Virus record (IMG/VR): IMGVR_UViG_3300047554_000113
Coordinates: 1-40,752 of that record
DNA length: 40,752 bases
DNA from: a virus
Direction: 5' to 3' (one strand)
Shown: piece after piece, positions 23,254 to 31,295 of the stretch
Layout of the letters: every line of letters begins with the position of its first letter
How positions within the stretch are numbered: position 1 is the first letter of the stretch
Position numbers and translations under genes: made by a program
Notes under the pieces: generated by a model
Database searches by the model: none
What the model was told of the DNA's origin: nothing
Seen by the model: the letters and a program-made list of their open reading frames with translations, nothing else

Positions 23254-24197
23254 TGACAACTAGACCAGGTTATATCTGGAGTGGTACTGAATGGGTAGCC
23301 ATTGGACAGGAAGCAGTTGTTGCTCCTGTTAGTTACCAAACCTCAGCACCATCAACTCCATCAACAGGTGACATCTGGATTGATTCCAATGATGACGTTC
23401 CAGGCATTGATACTTCACAGTTCCTACGCTGGCGCAAGACTGTATCAGGTGGAGAAACATCTGTATCAGGTACTGATGACACAGGCTTAACTCTTGCTTA
23501 CACTGCAGGTTACGAACAGGTTTACCTTAACGGTGTATTGCTAGTACGTGGACAGGATTACACTGCAACTAACGGTACATCTATTACAGGATTAACAGCA
23601 TTGGCTGCTAGTGACGTAGTAGAAGTATTTGGTGTAGTAGCCAGAGTAGTTGGAGATACTTATACCCAAAGTCAGATTACAACTTACCTTGCAGGTAAAA
23701 GTGATGTGACTTCAACTGGACTAGTTTTAATTACCAGTGCAACCATTGGTTCTGCTGTATCAAGCGTTACCATAAGTAACTGCTTTAGTTCCAGTTATGA
23801 TAATTACAGAATCATTATTAGCAATAGCGATGCTTCTGCGGATGCTTTTATGCGTATTAAATACAATAACTCAAATGGTTCAACTTACAAATACTGCATA
23901 TTATATGCTCCATTTACTGCAACTTCTTATACAAGTATAGGTGCATCTGCAAGTAATGGTACAACTTCTGCAATAGTCGGTATCACTGGTTTGGATAACA
24001 ATACAAATATTAGTTTTGATGTATTGAGTCCATATTTAGCGCAATATACAAGTCATACAAATACATCTGCTTCAACATATTTGGCTAATACTTGTAGTGG
24101 TTATGATGCAAACGCTGTTAGTCATACAGGTATTACTATTTTACCAGAATCAGGAACTATTACTGGTGGCACTATCAAGGTTTACGGATACAAGTAG
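23253..24197 (+). CDS. Receptor-binding tail protein, paralogue 1 (314 aa)
   Basis: The start is taken at 23253 (TAATG overlap, AAGGGAA upstream) and not at 23247. A short N-terminal motif (RPGYIWSGTEWVAIG) is probably a trimer or anchor piece and recurs as RVWSGTQWEPL in paralogue 3. The middle has a beta domain (GYEQVYLNGVLLVRGQDY). The C-terminal 150 residues, from LVLITSATIG through CFSSSYDNYRIII to GGTIKVYGYK, form a domain repeated in the next two paralogues. Such C-terminal domains at the end of tail modules normally bind the receptor. Confidence 0.75.
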   Translation: MTTRPGYIWSGTEWVAIGQEAVVAPVSYQTSAPSTPSTGDIWIDSNDDVPGIDTSQFLRWRKTVSGGETSVSGTDDTGLTLAYTAGYEQVYLNGVLLVRGQDYTATNGTSITGLTALAASDVVEVFGVVARVVGDTYTQSQITTYLAGKSDVTSTGLVLITSATIGSAVSSVTISNCFSSSYDNYRIIISNSDASADAFMRIKYNNSNGSTYKYCILYAPFTATSYTSIGASASNGTTSAIVGITGLDNNTNISFDVLSPYLAQYTSHTNTSASTYLANTCSGYDANAVSHTGITILPESGTITGGTIKVYGYK

Positions 24198-24203
24198 GGA
24201 ATT

Positions 24204-24728
24204 ATGACAAAGGCTAGAGATAACGCTACGCAAGGCGGATTAGTTCTACTTAGTAGACAGTCATTTACAGAAGCATATTCAGTTTCATTTAACAATGTTT
24301 TTAGTTCTTCATACAAGGGATACAGAGTTAATTTTGAAAAGATATATGGAGACTTTTCGGATAATGTATATTTTAATTTTAGAGTAGGGTCGCAAGATAC
24401 ATTTAATGGATACGATTCATCTATATTAACATCTAATGCTTCAAATACAACTATTGAAAGCACAAGGGTAAGTAATGGATACCAAGCCCAAATAATACAA
24501 TATGTTAGTAGTTCGGATTATCCATCTGCTGGGTTTATGGATATATATGGAGTTGGTTCAACTTCTCAAAAACCAAATCTTGTTGGTCAAATATGGTCAC
24601 AGGATAATAATTATATATTAAATAATTTTGGTGCCTCTATTAGAAATTCAAATATCTATACAGGGTTTTCAATAAGCGGTATGCAAAGTAGTCTTTATGG
24701 AACAATATCAGTTTACGGAATGAAGTAA
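24204..24728 (+). CDS. Receptor-binding tail protein, paralogue 2 (174 aa)
   Basis: Almost only the repeated domain: LVLLSRQSFTEAYSVSFNNV, FSSSYKGYRV, and a GTISVYGMK ending. It matches paralogues 1 and 3 in order of motifs but little in between. The DNA is strikingly AT-rich compared with its neighbours (for example 24361-24420 has about 16 G or C in 60), suggesting recent import. A free-standing receptor domain could be an alternative tip or a donor for recombination. Confidence 0.7.
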   Translation: MTKARDNATQGGLVLLSRQSFTEAYSVSFNNVFSSSYKGYRVNFEKIYGDFSDNVYFNFRVGSQDTFNGYDSSILTSNASNTTIESTRVSNGYQAQIIQYVSSSDYPSAGFMDIYGVGSTSQKPNLVGQIWSQDNNYILNNFGASIRNSNIYTGFSISGMQSSLYGTISVYGMK

Positions 24729-24737
24729 GGAAACAAT

Positions 24738-24974
24738 ATGTCAGAAACATTAATCGCAGTAGAAGTAGATGCACTAACTGGTGTTGTAACAGAACGCCCG
24801 TTAACTGCTGAAGAGATTGCAGAACGTGAAGCAATGGCTGCAGAATTTGCAGCACAGCAAGCAGCACGTGAAGCAGAAGAACTAGCAAAGGCTGAAGCAA
24901 AAGCATCTGGTCTTGCTAAGTTACAGGCTTTAGGTCTAACCGAAGCAGAAGCAAACGCTTTACTAGGAGCATAA
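24738..24974 (+). CDS. Small helical tail protein (78 aa)
   Basis: A beta-like start (TLIAVEVDALTGVVTERPL) is followed by a long Ala/Glu-rich helix (TAEEIAEREAMAAEFAAQQA) and a short helix-turn-helix end (LAKLQALGLTEAEANALLGA). It closely resembles small proteins that sit between receptor genes in other phages and may chaperone or trimerise fibres, a role known for other tail-fibre assembly proteins. AGGAA precedes the ATG by a few bases. No enzyme motif. Confidence 0.7.
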   Translation: MSETLIAVEVDALTGVVTERPLTAEEIAEREAMAAEFAAQQAAREAEELAKAEAKASGLAKLQALGLTEAEANALLGA

Positions 24975-24975
24975 G

Positions 24976-25587
24976 TTGGCTAAACAACCACGTGTGTGGT
25001 CAGGGACTCAATGGGAACCATTGGCAGTAACCCTGCCAGACTTGTCTAATTACTCCACCACTACGCAGATGAACACTGCTATCGGTGCCAATGCTGGTTT
25101 GAATCTAATTAGTTCTACTTCGTTTAGTGCTTCTAGTGCAGTAAATATAAACAACTGTTTCACTTCAACATATACAAGTTATAGAATTATGATTGACATT
25201 TCAAGCGTTTCAGCGTGGTCTGTTACTTATTTAAGATTACGGGCAAATGGTACTGATGATTCTAGTTCAAACTATAGATATGGCTTTGGTATTGCCAAGG
25301 ATAATTCAACTGGAACATATTTTGGAAATTCTGGAACTAACGTATTTCCCGTTACAAATGCAAATGCCACATATCCAACAATAGGACAAGTAGATATTAT
25401 TGCTCCTCAAGCAGCACGTTATACAACTATGAATTTTCAATATATGGGTGGAGATAACGTAAACTGGTTTTCTGCTGCTGGTGGTGGGCAATTAACCACA
25501 AGCACTCAATACGATGGATTTACAATTTACCCAAATAGTGGAAACATTACTGGCACAGTACGTGTCTACGGATACAGGAACTCATAA
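24976..25587 (+). CDS. Receptor-binding tail protein, paralogue 3 (203 aa)
   Basis: Starts with TTG, with AGGAG 8-9 bases upstream inside the end of the preceding gene. The N-terminal RVWSGTQWEPL copies the anchor motif of paralogue 1. The rest is the shared domain (LNLISSTSFSASSAVNINNC, FTSTYTSYRIMI, GTVRVYGYRNS). It is the third and last of the tandem receptor-domain genes, coupled by TAATG to a tiny cysteine-rich gene. Confidence 0.72.
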   Translation: MAKQPRVWSGTQWEPLAVTLPDLSNYSTTTQMNTAIGANAGLNLISSTSFSASSAVNINNCFTSTYTSYRIMIDISSVSAWSVTYLRLRANGTDDSSSNYRYGFGIAKDNSTGTYFGNSGTNVFPVTNANATYPTIGQVDIIAPQAARYTTMNFQYMGGDNVNWFSAAGGGQLTTSTQYDGFTIYPNSGNITGTVRVYGYRNS

Positions 25588-25682
25588 TGGCTTGTAGAAC
25601 AGGTTGCCCAACGCAAGACTGTGAATCATACGCAGATTGCTGTAAGGGCGTAGCAATTAATAAGTCTTCCCTAAGACCATAA
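25587..25682 (+). CDS. Cysteine-rich miniprotein (31 aa)
   Basis: Coupled by TAATG to the receptor paralogue. It has five cysteines in 31 residues (C3, C7, C12, C18, C19) within MACRTGCPTQDCESYADCC. I recall similar short proteins beginning CRTGCPTQD in unrelated aquatic phages, so it is probably a real conserved miniprotein; this is memory and not a search. It could bind zinc or form disulfides. It is too short for standard gene callers. No function can be assigned. Confidence 0.65.
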   Translation: MACRTGCPTQDCESYADCCKGVAINKSSLRP

Positions 25683-25711
25683 CTTAGTAAACTACTAGAA
25701 GAGGATATGTA

Positions 25712-26383
25712 GTGACTAACACAAACCTAACAATAATTGGCACACGGTCAAGACCGCACAATGCCATACGTGCTTTTGAAGCACTAAAGAAAACAAGTAA
25801 GATATCTGACTTCGTTATGATTATTAACGAAGACCAGGTTGACTTGTACCCAAAGATATACGGTGTCACAACTGAGGTTGTACCTAGTCATCACGGTGTC
25901 AATGGTAAGTTCAACACCATTGTACCTAAGTACTTAGACCAGTATGAAACTATTACTGGTATTGATGATGACTGTCTAGTACAAACAGATGGTTGGGATG
26001 TAATCCTATCTGAACCAATCAAGCGTTTAGGTTACGGTATCTCATACGGTAACGATGGAATCCAAGGACAACTACTTCCTACTAAGGTAATGATATCAAC
26101 TAACATTACTAAGGCATTAGGATTCTGGTGTCCACCAGCATTGTTCCATTCATATGCAGATGACTTCTGGAAACTAATGGGTGAATCTATCAATTCACTT
26201 CACTACTTCAGAGATGTCAATATGGAACATCTACACTGGATGAATGGTAAAGCACCTAAGGATGAGACCTACGAGAGCAATACTCTCCAACAGGCTCAGG
26301 CAGATAAACACGCTTATGGTTTATACCTACGGGATGAATACTACCCAGACCTAGAAAGACTAGAGAAGGCTCTGGGCATATGA
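25712..26383 (+). CDS. Glycosyltransferase-like protein (223 aa)
   Basis: GT-A-fold sugar transferase-like. The N-terminus (LTIIGTRSRPHNAIRAFEAL) has the strand and helix of the nucleotide-sugar site, and residues 85-87 (ITGIDDDCLV) are the acidic DxD-type metal site. GTG start (ATGA overlap with the next gene at the end). The middle has an unusual run of strands and the C-terminus is helical. It probably decorates virion fibre or host surface polymers, working with the next gene. The family match is by motif only. Confidence 0.7.
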   Translation: MTNTNLTIIGTRSRPHNAIRAFEALKKTSKISDFVMIINEDQVDLYPKIYGVTTEVVPSHHGVNGKFNTIVPKYLDQYETITGIDDDCLVQTDGWDVILSEPIKRLGYGISYGNDGIQGQLLPTKVMISTNITKALGFWCPPALFHSYADDFWKLMGESINSLHYFRDVNMEHLHWMNGKAPKDETYESNTLQQAQADKHAYGLYLRDEYYPDLERLEKALGI

Positions 26384-27456
26384 AGATAGCCGTATATGCT
26401 ATAGCCAAGAATGAAATCAAGCACGTGGATAGATGGGTAAAAGCCTGTCAGGGTGCTGATTCTATAGTGGTGGTAGATACTGGGTCCATAGACGGGACCT
26501 ATGAACGCCTCCTAGAATACCCTTTAGAAGCCCACAGAGCCAATCTCAGCCCTTTTCGCTTTGATGTGGCAAGAAACATAGCCCTTGATTTTATATCGCC
26601 TGATATTGACGTTTGTGTGTCCCTTGATTTAGACGAGGTTCCAGACCCAGACTTGTTTGACAAGATACGGGAGGGCTGGAAAGAGGACACAGGCAGAGCC
26701 TGGGTGATGTGGGATACTGGCAATATCTGGGCTAACAATAACCGTGTCCACGCTAGACACGGATATAAGTGGAAGTATCCTTGCCACGAAATCATCGTCC
26801 CTGATGCAGGTAAAGATAACTTAATCGTTATTGAATCCTGTGTCAGACACTTACCAGATAATGATAAGTCTCGTGGTCAATACTTAGACTTACTTGAACT
26901 AGGATACAAAGAGACTCCAGATGAGTCTCGTATGTTAGTATACTTGATACGTGAGTATTACTTCAAGGGTATGTGGAAAGAGATAGTTGAACTAGGTCCA
27001 CGTATTGATGACATCAAAGATGTCTGGAATGTTGAACTTGCACAAACCTATCGTGGTATAGGTGAAGCACATTGCAAACTTGGCAATGACCAAGAAGGTC
27101 TTAAGTGGTACCTCAAGAATGTTGAAGTAGCACCTAAAGATTTAGAAGCGTGGATGCCATTGGCTTTCTACTACTACGAACGTGGTATGTGGAAAGAATG
27201 TCAAGAGGCAGCCGATAAAGTTAATGAACTACCAAACGAATCGTACAAACATTACATAGCAGATGATTCTATGAAGTGGCGTATGTATGACCTACTAAGT
27301 ATAGCCTGTTGGAACTTAGGTCTCAAAGGTTCTGCTAAGAAGTGGGCACGTATGGCAGTTGAATTAAACCCTGAAGACGAACGTCTTAGAGGAAACTATG
27401 ATTTCATAGTTAGACAAACAGTTAGGGAATATAAAGATGCACACCCACACGGGTAA
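26380..27456 (+). CDS. Family 2 glycosyltransferase with C-terminal TPR-like repeats (358 aa)
   Basis: The N-terminal 200 residues are a GT2 domain: MKIAVYAIAKNE, VVVDTGSIDGT with D33, and the DxD motif LDLDEVPD (D83/D85). The remaining 150 residues are helical repeats like TPRs (YRGIGEAHCKLGNDQEGLKW; YYYERGMWKECQEAADKV), commonly used to hold a protein acceptor. Some GT2-TPR enzymes modify peptides or proteins. The first 440 bases use more GC-rich codons than the rest, pointing to a recombinant 5' part. It is coupled by ATGA to the preceding glycosyltransferase. A target could be the Thr-rich collagen fibre. Confidence 0.85.
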   Translation: MKIAVYAIAKNEIKHVDRWVKACQGADSIVVVDTGSIDGTYERLLEYPLEAHRANLSPFRFDVARNIALDFISPDIDVCVSLDLDEVPDPDLFDKIREGWKEDTGRAWVMWDTGNIWANNNRVHARHGYKWKYPCHEIIVPDAGKDNLIVIESCVRHLPDNDKSRGQYLDLLELGYKETPDESRMLVYLIREYYFKGMWKEIVELGPRIDDIKDVWNVELAQTYRGIGEAHCKLGNDQEGLKWYLKNVEVAPKDLEAWMPLAFYYYERGMWKECQEAADKVNELPNESYKHYIADDSMKWRMYDLLSIACWNLGLKGSAKKWARMAVELNPEDERLRGNYDFIVRQTVREYKDAHPHG

Positions 27457-27820
27457 AATCATAGACTGGAAGTTAGACGAGAATACAAACTATGTACCTA
27501 ACCTTTATGGTTGTACAGAGTGTGATGAAGTCTTTCCAGAATCTCCAAGTAATGGATTAGTAAGAGAAGAACATACACATACTAAGTATGTTGAAGGTTG
27601 CTTTGCTTGCAAGATGCCAACACTTCAATTAGCAACTGGTGATGCTAAAGCAGATTTGATTAGCAACGGTTGGACCAATAAGAAATGGGACAACGAGTTA
27701 GACCTATACCGTAAGGCTAGAGCCCAGGGTATACAACCAGAAGGAACTTCCACAGCCCAGATTCAAAAGGCTTTGGATGTAAGTGATAAGACAGGACACG
27801 CATTTGGCTCCGACCTCTAA
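27437..27820 (+). CDS. Zinc-binding hypothetical protein (127 aa)
   Basis: Overlaps the glycosyltransferase end by 20 bases. The N-terminus has a C26-x2-C29 knuckle (GCTECDEVF), a histidine cluster (EEHTHTKY) and a second C55-x2-C58 knuckle (GCFACKM), fitting one zinc site. The C-terminus is helical and disordered (RKARAQGIQPEGTSTAQIQK). The same 'zinc knuckle plus GCFACK' design is familiar to me from other actinophage structural regions, without a known function. Confidence 0.65.
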   Translation: MHTHTGKIIDWKLDENTNYVPNLYGCTECDEVFPESPSNGLVREEHTHTKYVEGCFACKMPTLQLATGDAKADLISNGWTNKKWDNELDLYRKARAQGIQPEGTSTAQIQKALDVSDKTGHAFGSDL

Positions 27821-28019
27821 GAAAACAAAAGTACAGAAAGTTATGCACGAATTCAAAACAGGTACTTTGCATTCTGGTAAAAAGGGTCCAGTTGTCAAGT
27901 CACGTCAGCAAGCAATTGCTATTGCCTTAAGTGAAGCGGATAAACTTAAAGGTAGAAGAACTAATAAGCAAAACCGCAGAACACCAAGAAAGCCACTACC
28001 GAAGACAGGGAAAATATAA
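27804..28019 (+). CDS. Small basic phage protein, DUF6496-like (71 aa)
   Basis: The conserved core is KVQKVMHEFKTGTLHSGKKG and VKSRQQAIAIALSEA, the motif of a short family seen in many phages and bacteria (DUF6496, from memory). A TTG at 27804 with AGGA 7 bases upstream is preferred; a GTG at 27783 and the ATG at 27843 are alternatives, the latter cutting into the core. It is strongly basic throughout, with a Pro/Arg-rich tail (RRTPRKPLPKTGK). It is coupled to the next gene by TAATG. Likely nucleic acid-associated. Confidence 0.7.
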   Translation: MAPTSKKTKVQKVMHEFKTGTLHSGKKGPVVKSRQQAIAIALSEADKLKGRRTNKQNRRTPRKPLPKTGKI

Positions 28020-28681
28020 TGGCAAGTTCCGATTGGAAAAAGAAAAACTACAACAAGAACATTAAAGTATCTCAAAGTGTAGTTGACCAACTAAAGAAAA
28101 GAAGCAAGTCAGAGAACATTGCTTTAGCAAATCGTACTGATGCTTCACCACAATTCAAAGAAGCAGTACGTCGTTTTTATGGTAAGCCAGCAACTGGTAC
28201 TACTCGTCCTACTGGTAAGATTACCCCACGCTCACGCGGAACACAAAGCACACCAAGCAAGGCATCTGCACCAAGCAAGCCAAAATCTAAAGCAGGTATG
28301 GGTGGACGTGCTACAGTAAAGAATCCACAAGGTACATCTATGAGTTCTGTAACATCAGAATCATACAAGATGAACGTTGATAGAAACTACAAAGCACCTG
28401 CATCTTACAAGCCACTATCAACTGGTGCTAAATTAGGTATGGTTGCGTCTGCAGTTCCTGCAGGTCGTGCTGCTATGGCAGCAGGTAAGGCTATTGGTCT
28501 TGCTGCTCGTGGTGGTAAGGCTATGCAGATTGTTAAGGGTCAGAAGGCTCTTGCTAAGACTGTACGTGGTAAGGCTACACGTTTACAGAATGAAGCAGAG
28601 GCTGCTAAATTACGTAAGGCTCGCAGCGAAGCAGCAAAGCGTGCTGCAGCAACTCGTGCCAAGAATGCAAAGAAGAAATAA
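28019..28681 (+). CDS. Highly basic protein with hydrophobic middle (220 aa)
   Basis: Residues 1-110 and 170-220 are rich in Lys, Arg, Ser and Thr and probably disordered. The C-terminal end (AEAAKLRKARSEAAKRAAAT) resembles histone-tail-like DNA-packing sequences. A Gly/Ala-rich hydrophobic stretch lies at about 138-170 (LGMVASAVPAGRAAMAAGKA). TAATG overlaps join it to neighbours on both sides. No family recognised. It may be a DNA-associated virion protein or membrane-active basic peptide; the placement among tail genes suggests it is packaged. Confidence 0.65.
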   Translation: MASSDWKKKNYNKNIKVSQSVVDQLKKRSKSENIALANRTDASPQFKEAVRRFYGKPATGTTRPTGKITPRSRGTQSTPSKASAPSKPKSKAGMGGRATVKNPQGTSMSSVTSESYKMNVDRNYKAPASYKPLSTGAKLGMVASAVPAGRAAMAAGKAIGLAARGGKAMQIVKGQKALAKTVRGKATRLQNEAEAAKLRKARSEAAKRAAATRAKNAKKK

Positions 28682-28950
28682 TGAGGAAACAAGGTATGCC
28701 TGCTCGTGGAGTTCCACGTGGCGGAAGTCGTATTAAAAAGGTTGCAACATCACGTGCTGCTAAAGACCTTAAGAAGGTTGCTAAAGTAGCGGCACCTATT
28801 GGTGCTGGTGCTGCTGCTCTTAAAAAGGCAAATGATAACATGAAAGCAGACCTACGTAGAATGGAACAACTGCGTAAACAGTATGATAAGTCTGCTGCAA
28901 AAGGTTCTATGTCTTTCAATGAGTACGTAAGAAAGTACGGTAAGAAGTAA
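28681..28950 (+). CDS. Small basic protein (89 aa)
   Basis: Another very basic, Ala/Lys-rich helix-forming protein (RIKKVATSRAAKDLKKVAKV; LKKANDNMKADLRRMEQLRK), similar in composition to its larger neighbour but shorter. It has TAATG overlaps at both ends. No family recognised. It belongs to a set of five consecutive basic genes (27804-29374), probably expressed together in quantity. Confidence 0.65.
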   Translation: MRKQGMPARGVPRGGSRIKKVATSRAAKDLKKVAKVAAPIGAGAAALKKANDNMKADLRRMEQLRKQYDKSAAKGSMSFNEYVRKYGKK

Positions 28951-29087
28951 TGAAGACTCCAGATTCAGCAAAACCAGTAATGGTAAAGCAGGGTGGTACT
29001 TTCTACCAAACAACCAAGGTAAACTACAACATGCCTAAGGTTCCTAAAGTTCCACCAATGCCACGTTCAGGTAAAAAGGCAAAGTAA
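28950..29087 (+). CDS. Small basic Pro-rich protein (45 aa)
   Basis: A short gene fitting exactly between two others by TAATG overlaps (ATG at 28950, stop at 29087). The peptide has a beta-like start (MVKQGGTFYQTTKVNY) and a Lys/Pro repeat tail (PKVPKVPPMPRSGKKAK). It is below the usual length threshold but exact overlaps on both sides make it convincing. No family recognised. Confidence 0.65.
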   Translation: MKTPDSAKPVMVKQGGTFYQTTKVNYNMPKVPKVPPMPRSGKKAK

Positions 29088-29374
29088 TGGCTGTAGCAAA
29101 AGACCCACGTCTAGCACGTGCAGGAGTCTCTGGCTACAATCAACCAAAGAGGACACCTAATCATCCAACTAAGTCACACGTTGTTGTGGCTAAGGTTGGA
29201 GACAAGGTAAAAACAATTCGCTTTGGACAACAAGGTGTGAGCGGTTCCCCTAGGAAATCAGGGGAATCTGCTTCATACCGTAAGCGTAGAGAATCATTCA
29301 AAGCACGTCATGCTAGCAACATCTCAAAAGGTAAGATGTCTGCAGCATATTGGGCAGATAAGGTAAAGTGGTAA
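29087..29374 (+). CDS. Conserved small basic phage protein (95 aa)
   Basis: I recognise the pattern (PRLARAGVSGYNQPKRTPNH, HVVVAKVGDKVKTIRFGQQG, YRKRRESFKARHASNISKG, AAYWADKVKW) as a small protein conserved in many cyanophages, pelagiphages and other aquatic phages, from memory; it lacks a known function. It is basic, with a beta hairpin and a helical tail. It links the basic-protein cluster to the adaptor gene by TAATG. Its presence in unrelated marine and freshwater phages suggests a virion or packaging role. Confidence 0.75.
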   Translation: MAVAKDPRLARAGVSGYNQPKRTPNHPTKSHVVVAKVGDKVKTIRFGQQGVSGSPRKSGESASYRKRRESFKARHASNISKGKMSAAYWADKVKW

Positions 29375-30273
29375 TGGCTACATTTAGTACAATCGCTGAT
29401 GAAGTAGTCCGTAAACTATCAGGATTTACATTACGTCAAGACCGTCAGACATACCTTACGTCTGCCGTATCTACTACTGATTTAACTATTAGTGTTAACT
29501 CTGCACAGAACATATCAAATGGTATCATCCAGATTGATAGTGAACTACTATATGTAGAATCATATGACCGTACTGCAAACACATTAACCATTCCCCCTTA
29601 TGGTCGTGGATACAACGGTACTCAGATTCAGTCACATCAATCAGGTGCTAAAGTTGTAGTATCTCCAACCTTCCCTATTGTAGATGTTAAGCAAGCAATC
29701 AATGATACCATCAATGCTGTTGGTAATGAGATATTTGTTGTAGGTACTACAACCTTCTCATTCAGTCCAGCAGTATCTACATATGCTATGCCAGATGAAG
29801 CAGACTTCATCCTATCTGTAACATATCAGTCAACTGGTCCTACTAAAGAATGGATTCCTGTAAGGTCATACCGTTTTGACCGTATGGCTAACGTTGCTAC
29901 TTGGAACTCTAGCAAGACTATGACACTACTAGAACCAGTAGAACCAGGTCGTACCGTACAGGTTGTATATGGTGCAACACCAGATGTACTAGAAAACGAT
30001 ACAGATGATTTCTCTATCGTTACTGGTCTACCTGAAACAAGTCGTGACTTGATTGTTATCGGTGCAGCATACCGTTTAGTATCTTTCGTTGACCCTGGTC
30101 TATTAACCTACGGTTCAGCAGAAGCAACACAGCAATCACAGATTGCAGGACGTGCCTATGGTGCAGGAACTAATGCTTCCAAGTACTTACTAGCACTATA
30201 TGAAAAGCGTTTAGCCGAAGAAGTTAAGCGTCTTATGGACCACCACCCTATTAGAGTAACCTACACGAGGTAA
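29374..30273 (+). CDS. Head-to-tail adaptor, T7 gp11-like (299 aa)
   Basis: The start at 29374 uses the TAATG overlap; a GTG at 29368 is the alternative. Middle and C-terminus resemble tail tubular protein A / adaptor proteins of short-tailed phages: helices (DEVVRKLSGFTLRQDRQTYL), a PYGRGYNGT loop and a C-terminal helix bundle (YLLALYEKRLAEEVKRLMDH). A beta domain at about 30-95 resembles the first part of the next gene (ITLDNATGLPNPPFILVLNP). The assignment is by position and fold pattern. Confidence 0.6.
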   Translation: MATFSTIADEVVRKLSGFTLRQDRQTYLTSAVSTTDLTISVNSAQNISNGIIQIDSELLYVESYDRTANTLTIPPYGRGYNGTQIQSHQSGAKVVVSPTFPIVDVKQAINDTINAVGNEIFVVGTTTFSFSPAVSTYAMPDEADFILSVTYQSTGPTKEWIPVRSYRFDRMANVATWNSSKTMTLLEPVEPGRTVQVVYGATPDVLENDTDDFSIVTGLPETSRDLIVIGAAYRLVSFVDPGLLTYGSAEATQQSQIAGRAYGAGTNASKYLLALYEKRLAEEVKRLMDHHPIRVTYTR

Positions 30274-30276
30274 TAA

Positions 30277-31287
30277 ATGGCACGTAATTATTCATCAATC
30301 GCTTCTGAGAAGCAGTTAGCATCTAACGTAAGCAATGTGGCTACACAGATTACGCTAGACAATGCTACTGGTCTACCGAATCCACCATTCATTTTGGTAT
30401 TAAATCCTGATACCAACATTGAAGAAATTGTACTGGTAGATGCAGACCAAACTGGTGTAGTATCTCCTACATTCAAGGTTACTCGTGCACAGGATAGTAC
30501 TACTGCACAGGTACATACTGCTGGTCAGACTGTACGTCACATGATTGTTGGTTCAGACCTACAGGCTGTTAGTACACACACCAGTGCTACTGAAGCACAT
30601 GGTGCTACTGGTGCTGTAGTTGGTACAACCAATACCCAGACACTAACTAACAAGAGATTAACATCTCCAAAGATTAACGAAGATGTTGCACTTACTGCAA
30701 CAGCAACTGAGTTAAATATTCTTGATGGTGTTACTGCTAGTACTGCAGAGATTAACTACCTTGATGGTGTTACATCTAACATTCAGACACAGTTTGATAA
30801 TCTAGTAACTGTACCTAGTGGTGTCATTAGCCAGTTTGCTGGCTCGTCTGCTCCTACTGGTTGGTTACTATGTGATGGTAGTGCTGTATCTCGCAGTACA
30901 TACTCAACACTATTTGGTATCTTAAGTACAACTTACGGTTCTGGTAATGGCTCAACCACATTCAACCTACCTAACTTAAAGGGTAAGGTAGCAGTTGGTT
31001 ACGACTCAAGCCAAACTGAATTTGATGCCCTTGGTGAAACTGGTGGTGCTAAGACTGTATCTCTAACTGAAGCACAGATGCCACCTCACACACACAGTTT
31101 GAATCCATCTGCAATCGTTGGTGGTGGGCACGTTGCTTCACCTAATACTGGAACTGCATATTCACCAGTTGGTAATAGCCCATCAGCAAACGTAACTATT
31201 ACATCTGCTGGTGGTACTGGTGGAACTGTAGAGGCACATCCTAACTTACAACCATACATCGTACTTAACTACATCATCAAATCCTAG
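30277..31287 (+). CDS. Tail Collar domain protein (336 aa)
   Basis: Residues about 180-245 are a clear phage Tail Collar domain: VISQFAGSSAPTGWLLCDG, then SRSTYSTLFGILSTTYGSG, TTFNLPNLKGKVAVGYD. The N-terminal 100 residues are a beta domain shared with the adaptor gene. The C-terminus has a Gly/Ser-rich loop and a PHTHSLNP-type histidine motif typical of collar proteins that bind metal. Collar proteins form the tail tip or fibre base and often contact the host. Confidence 0.88.
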   Translation: MARNYSSIASEKQLASNVSNVATQITLDNATGLPNPPFILVLNPDTNIEEIVLVDADQTGVVSPTFKVTRAQDSTTAQVHTAGQTVRHMIVGSDLQAVSTHTSATEAHGATGAVVGTTNTQTLTNKRLTSPKINEDVALTATATELNILDGVTASTAEINYLDGVTSNIQTQFDNLVTVPSGVISQFAGSSAPTGWLLCDGSAVSRSTYSTLFGILSTTYGSGNGSTTFNLPNLKGKVAVGYDSSQTEFDALGETGGAKTVSLTEAQMPPHTHSLNPSAIVGGGHVASPNTGTAYSPVGNSPSANVTITSAGGTGGTVEAHPNLQPYIVLNYIIKS

Positions 31288-31295
31288 GAGTATAA

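Noticed and set aside
24640-24906. Leucine-rich minus-strand frame across receptor and helical genes
   Set aside because: Antisense of Ala/Glu codons gives Leu runs; it opposes the operon direction and spans two genes.
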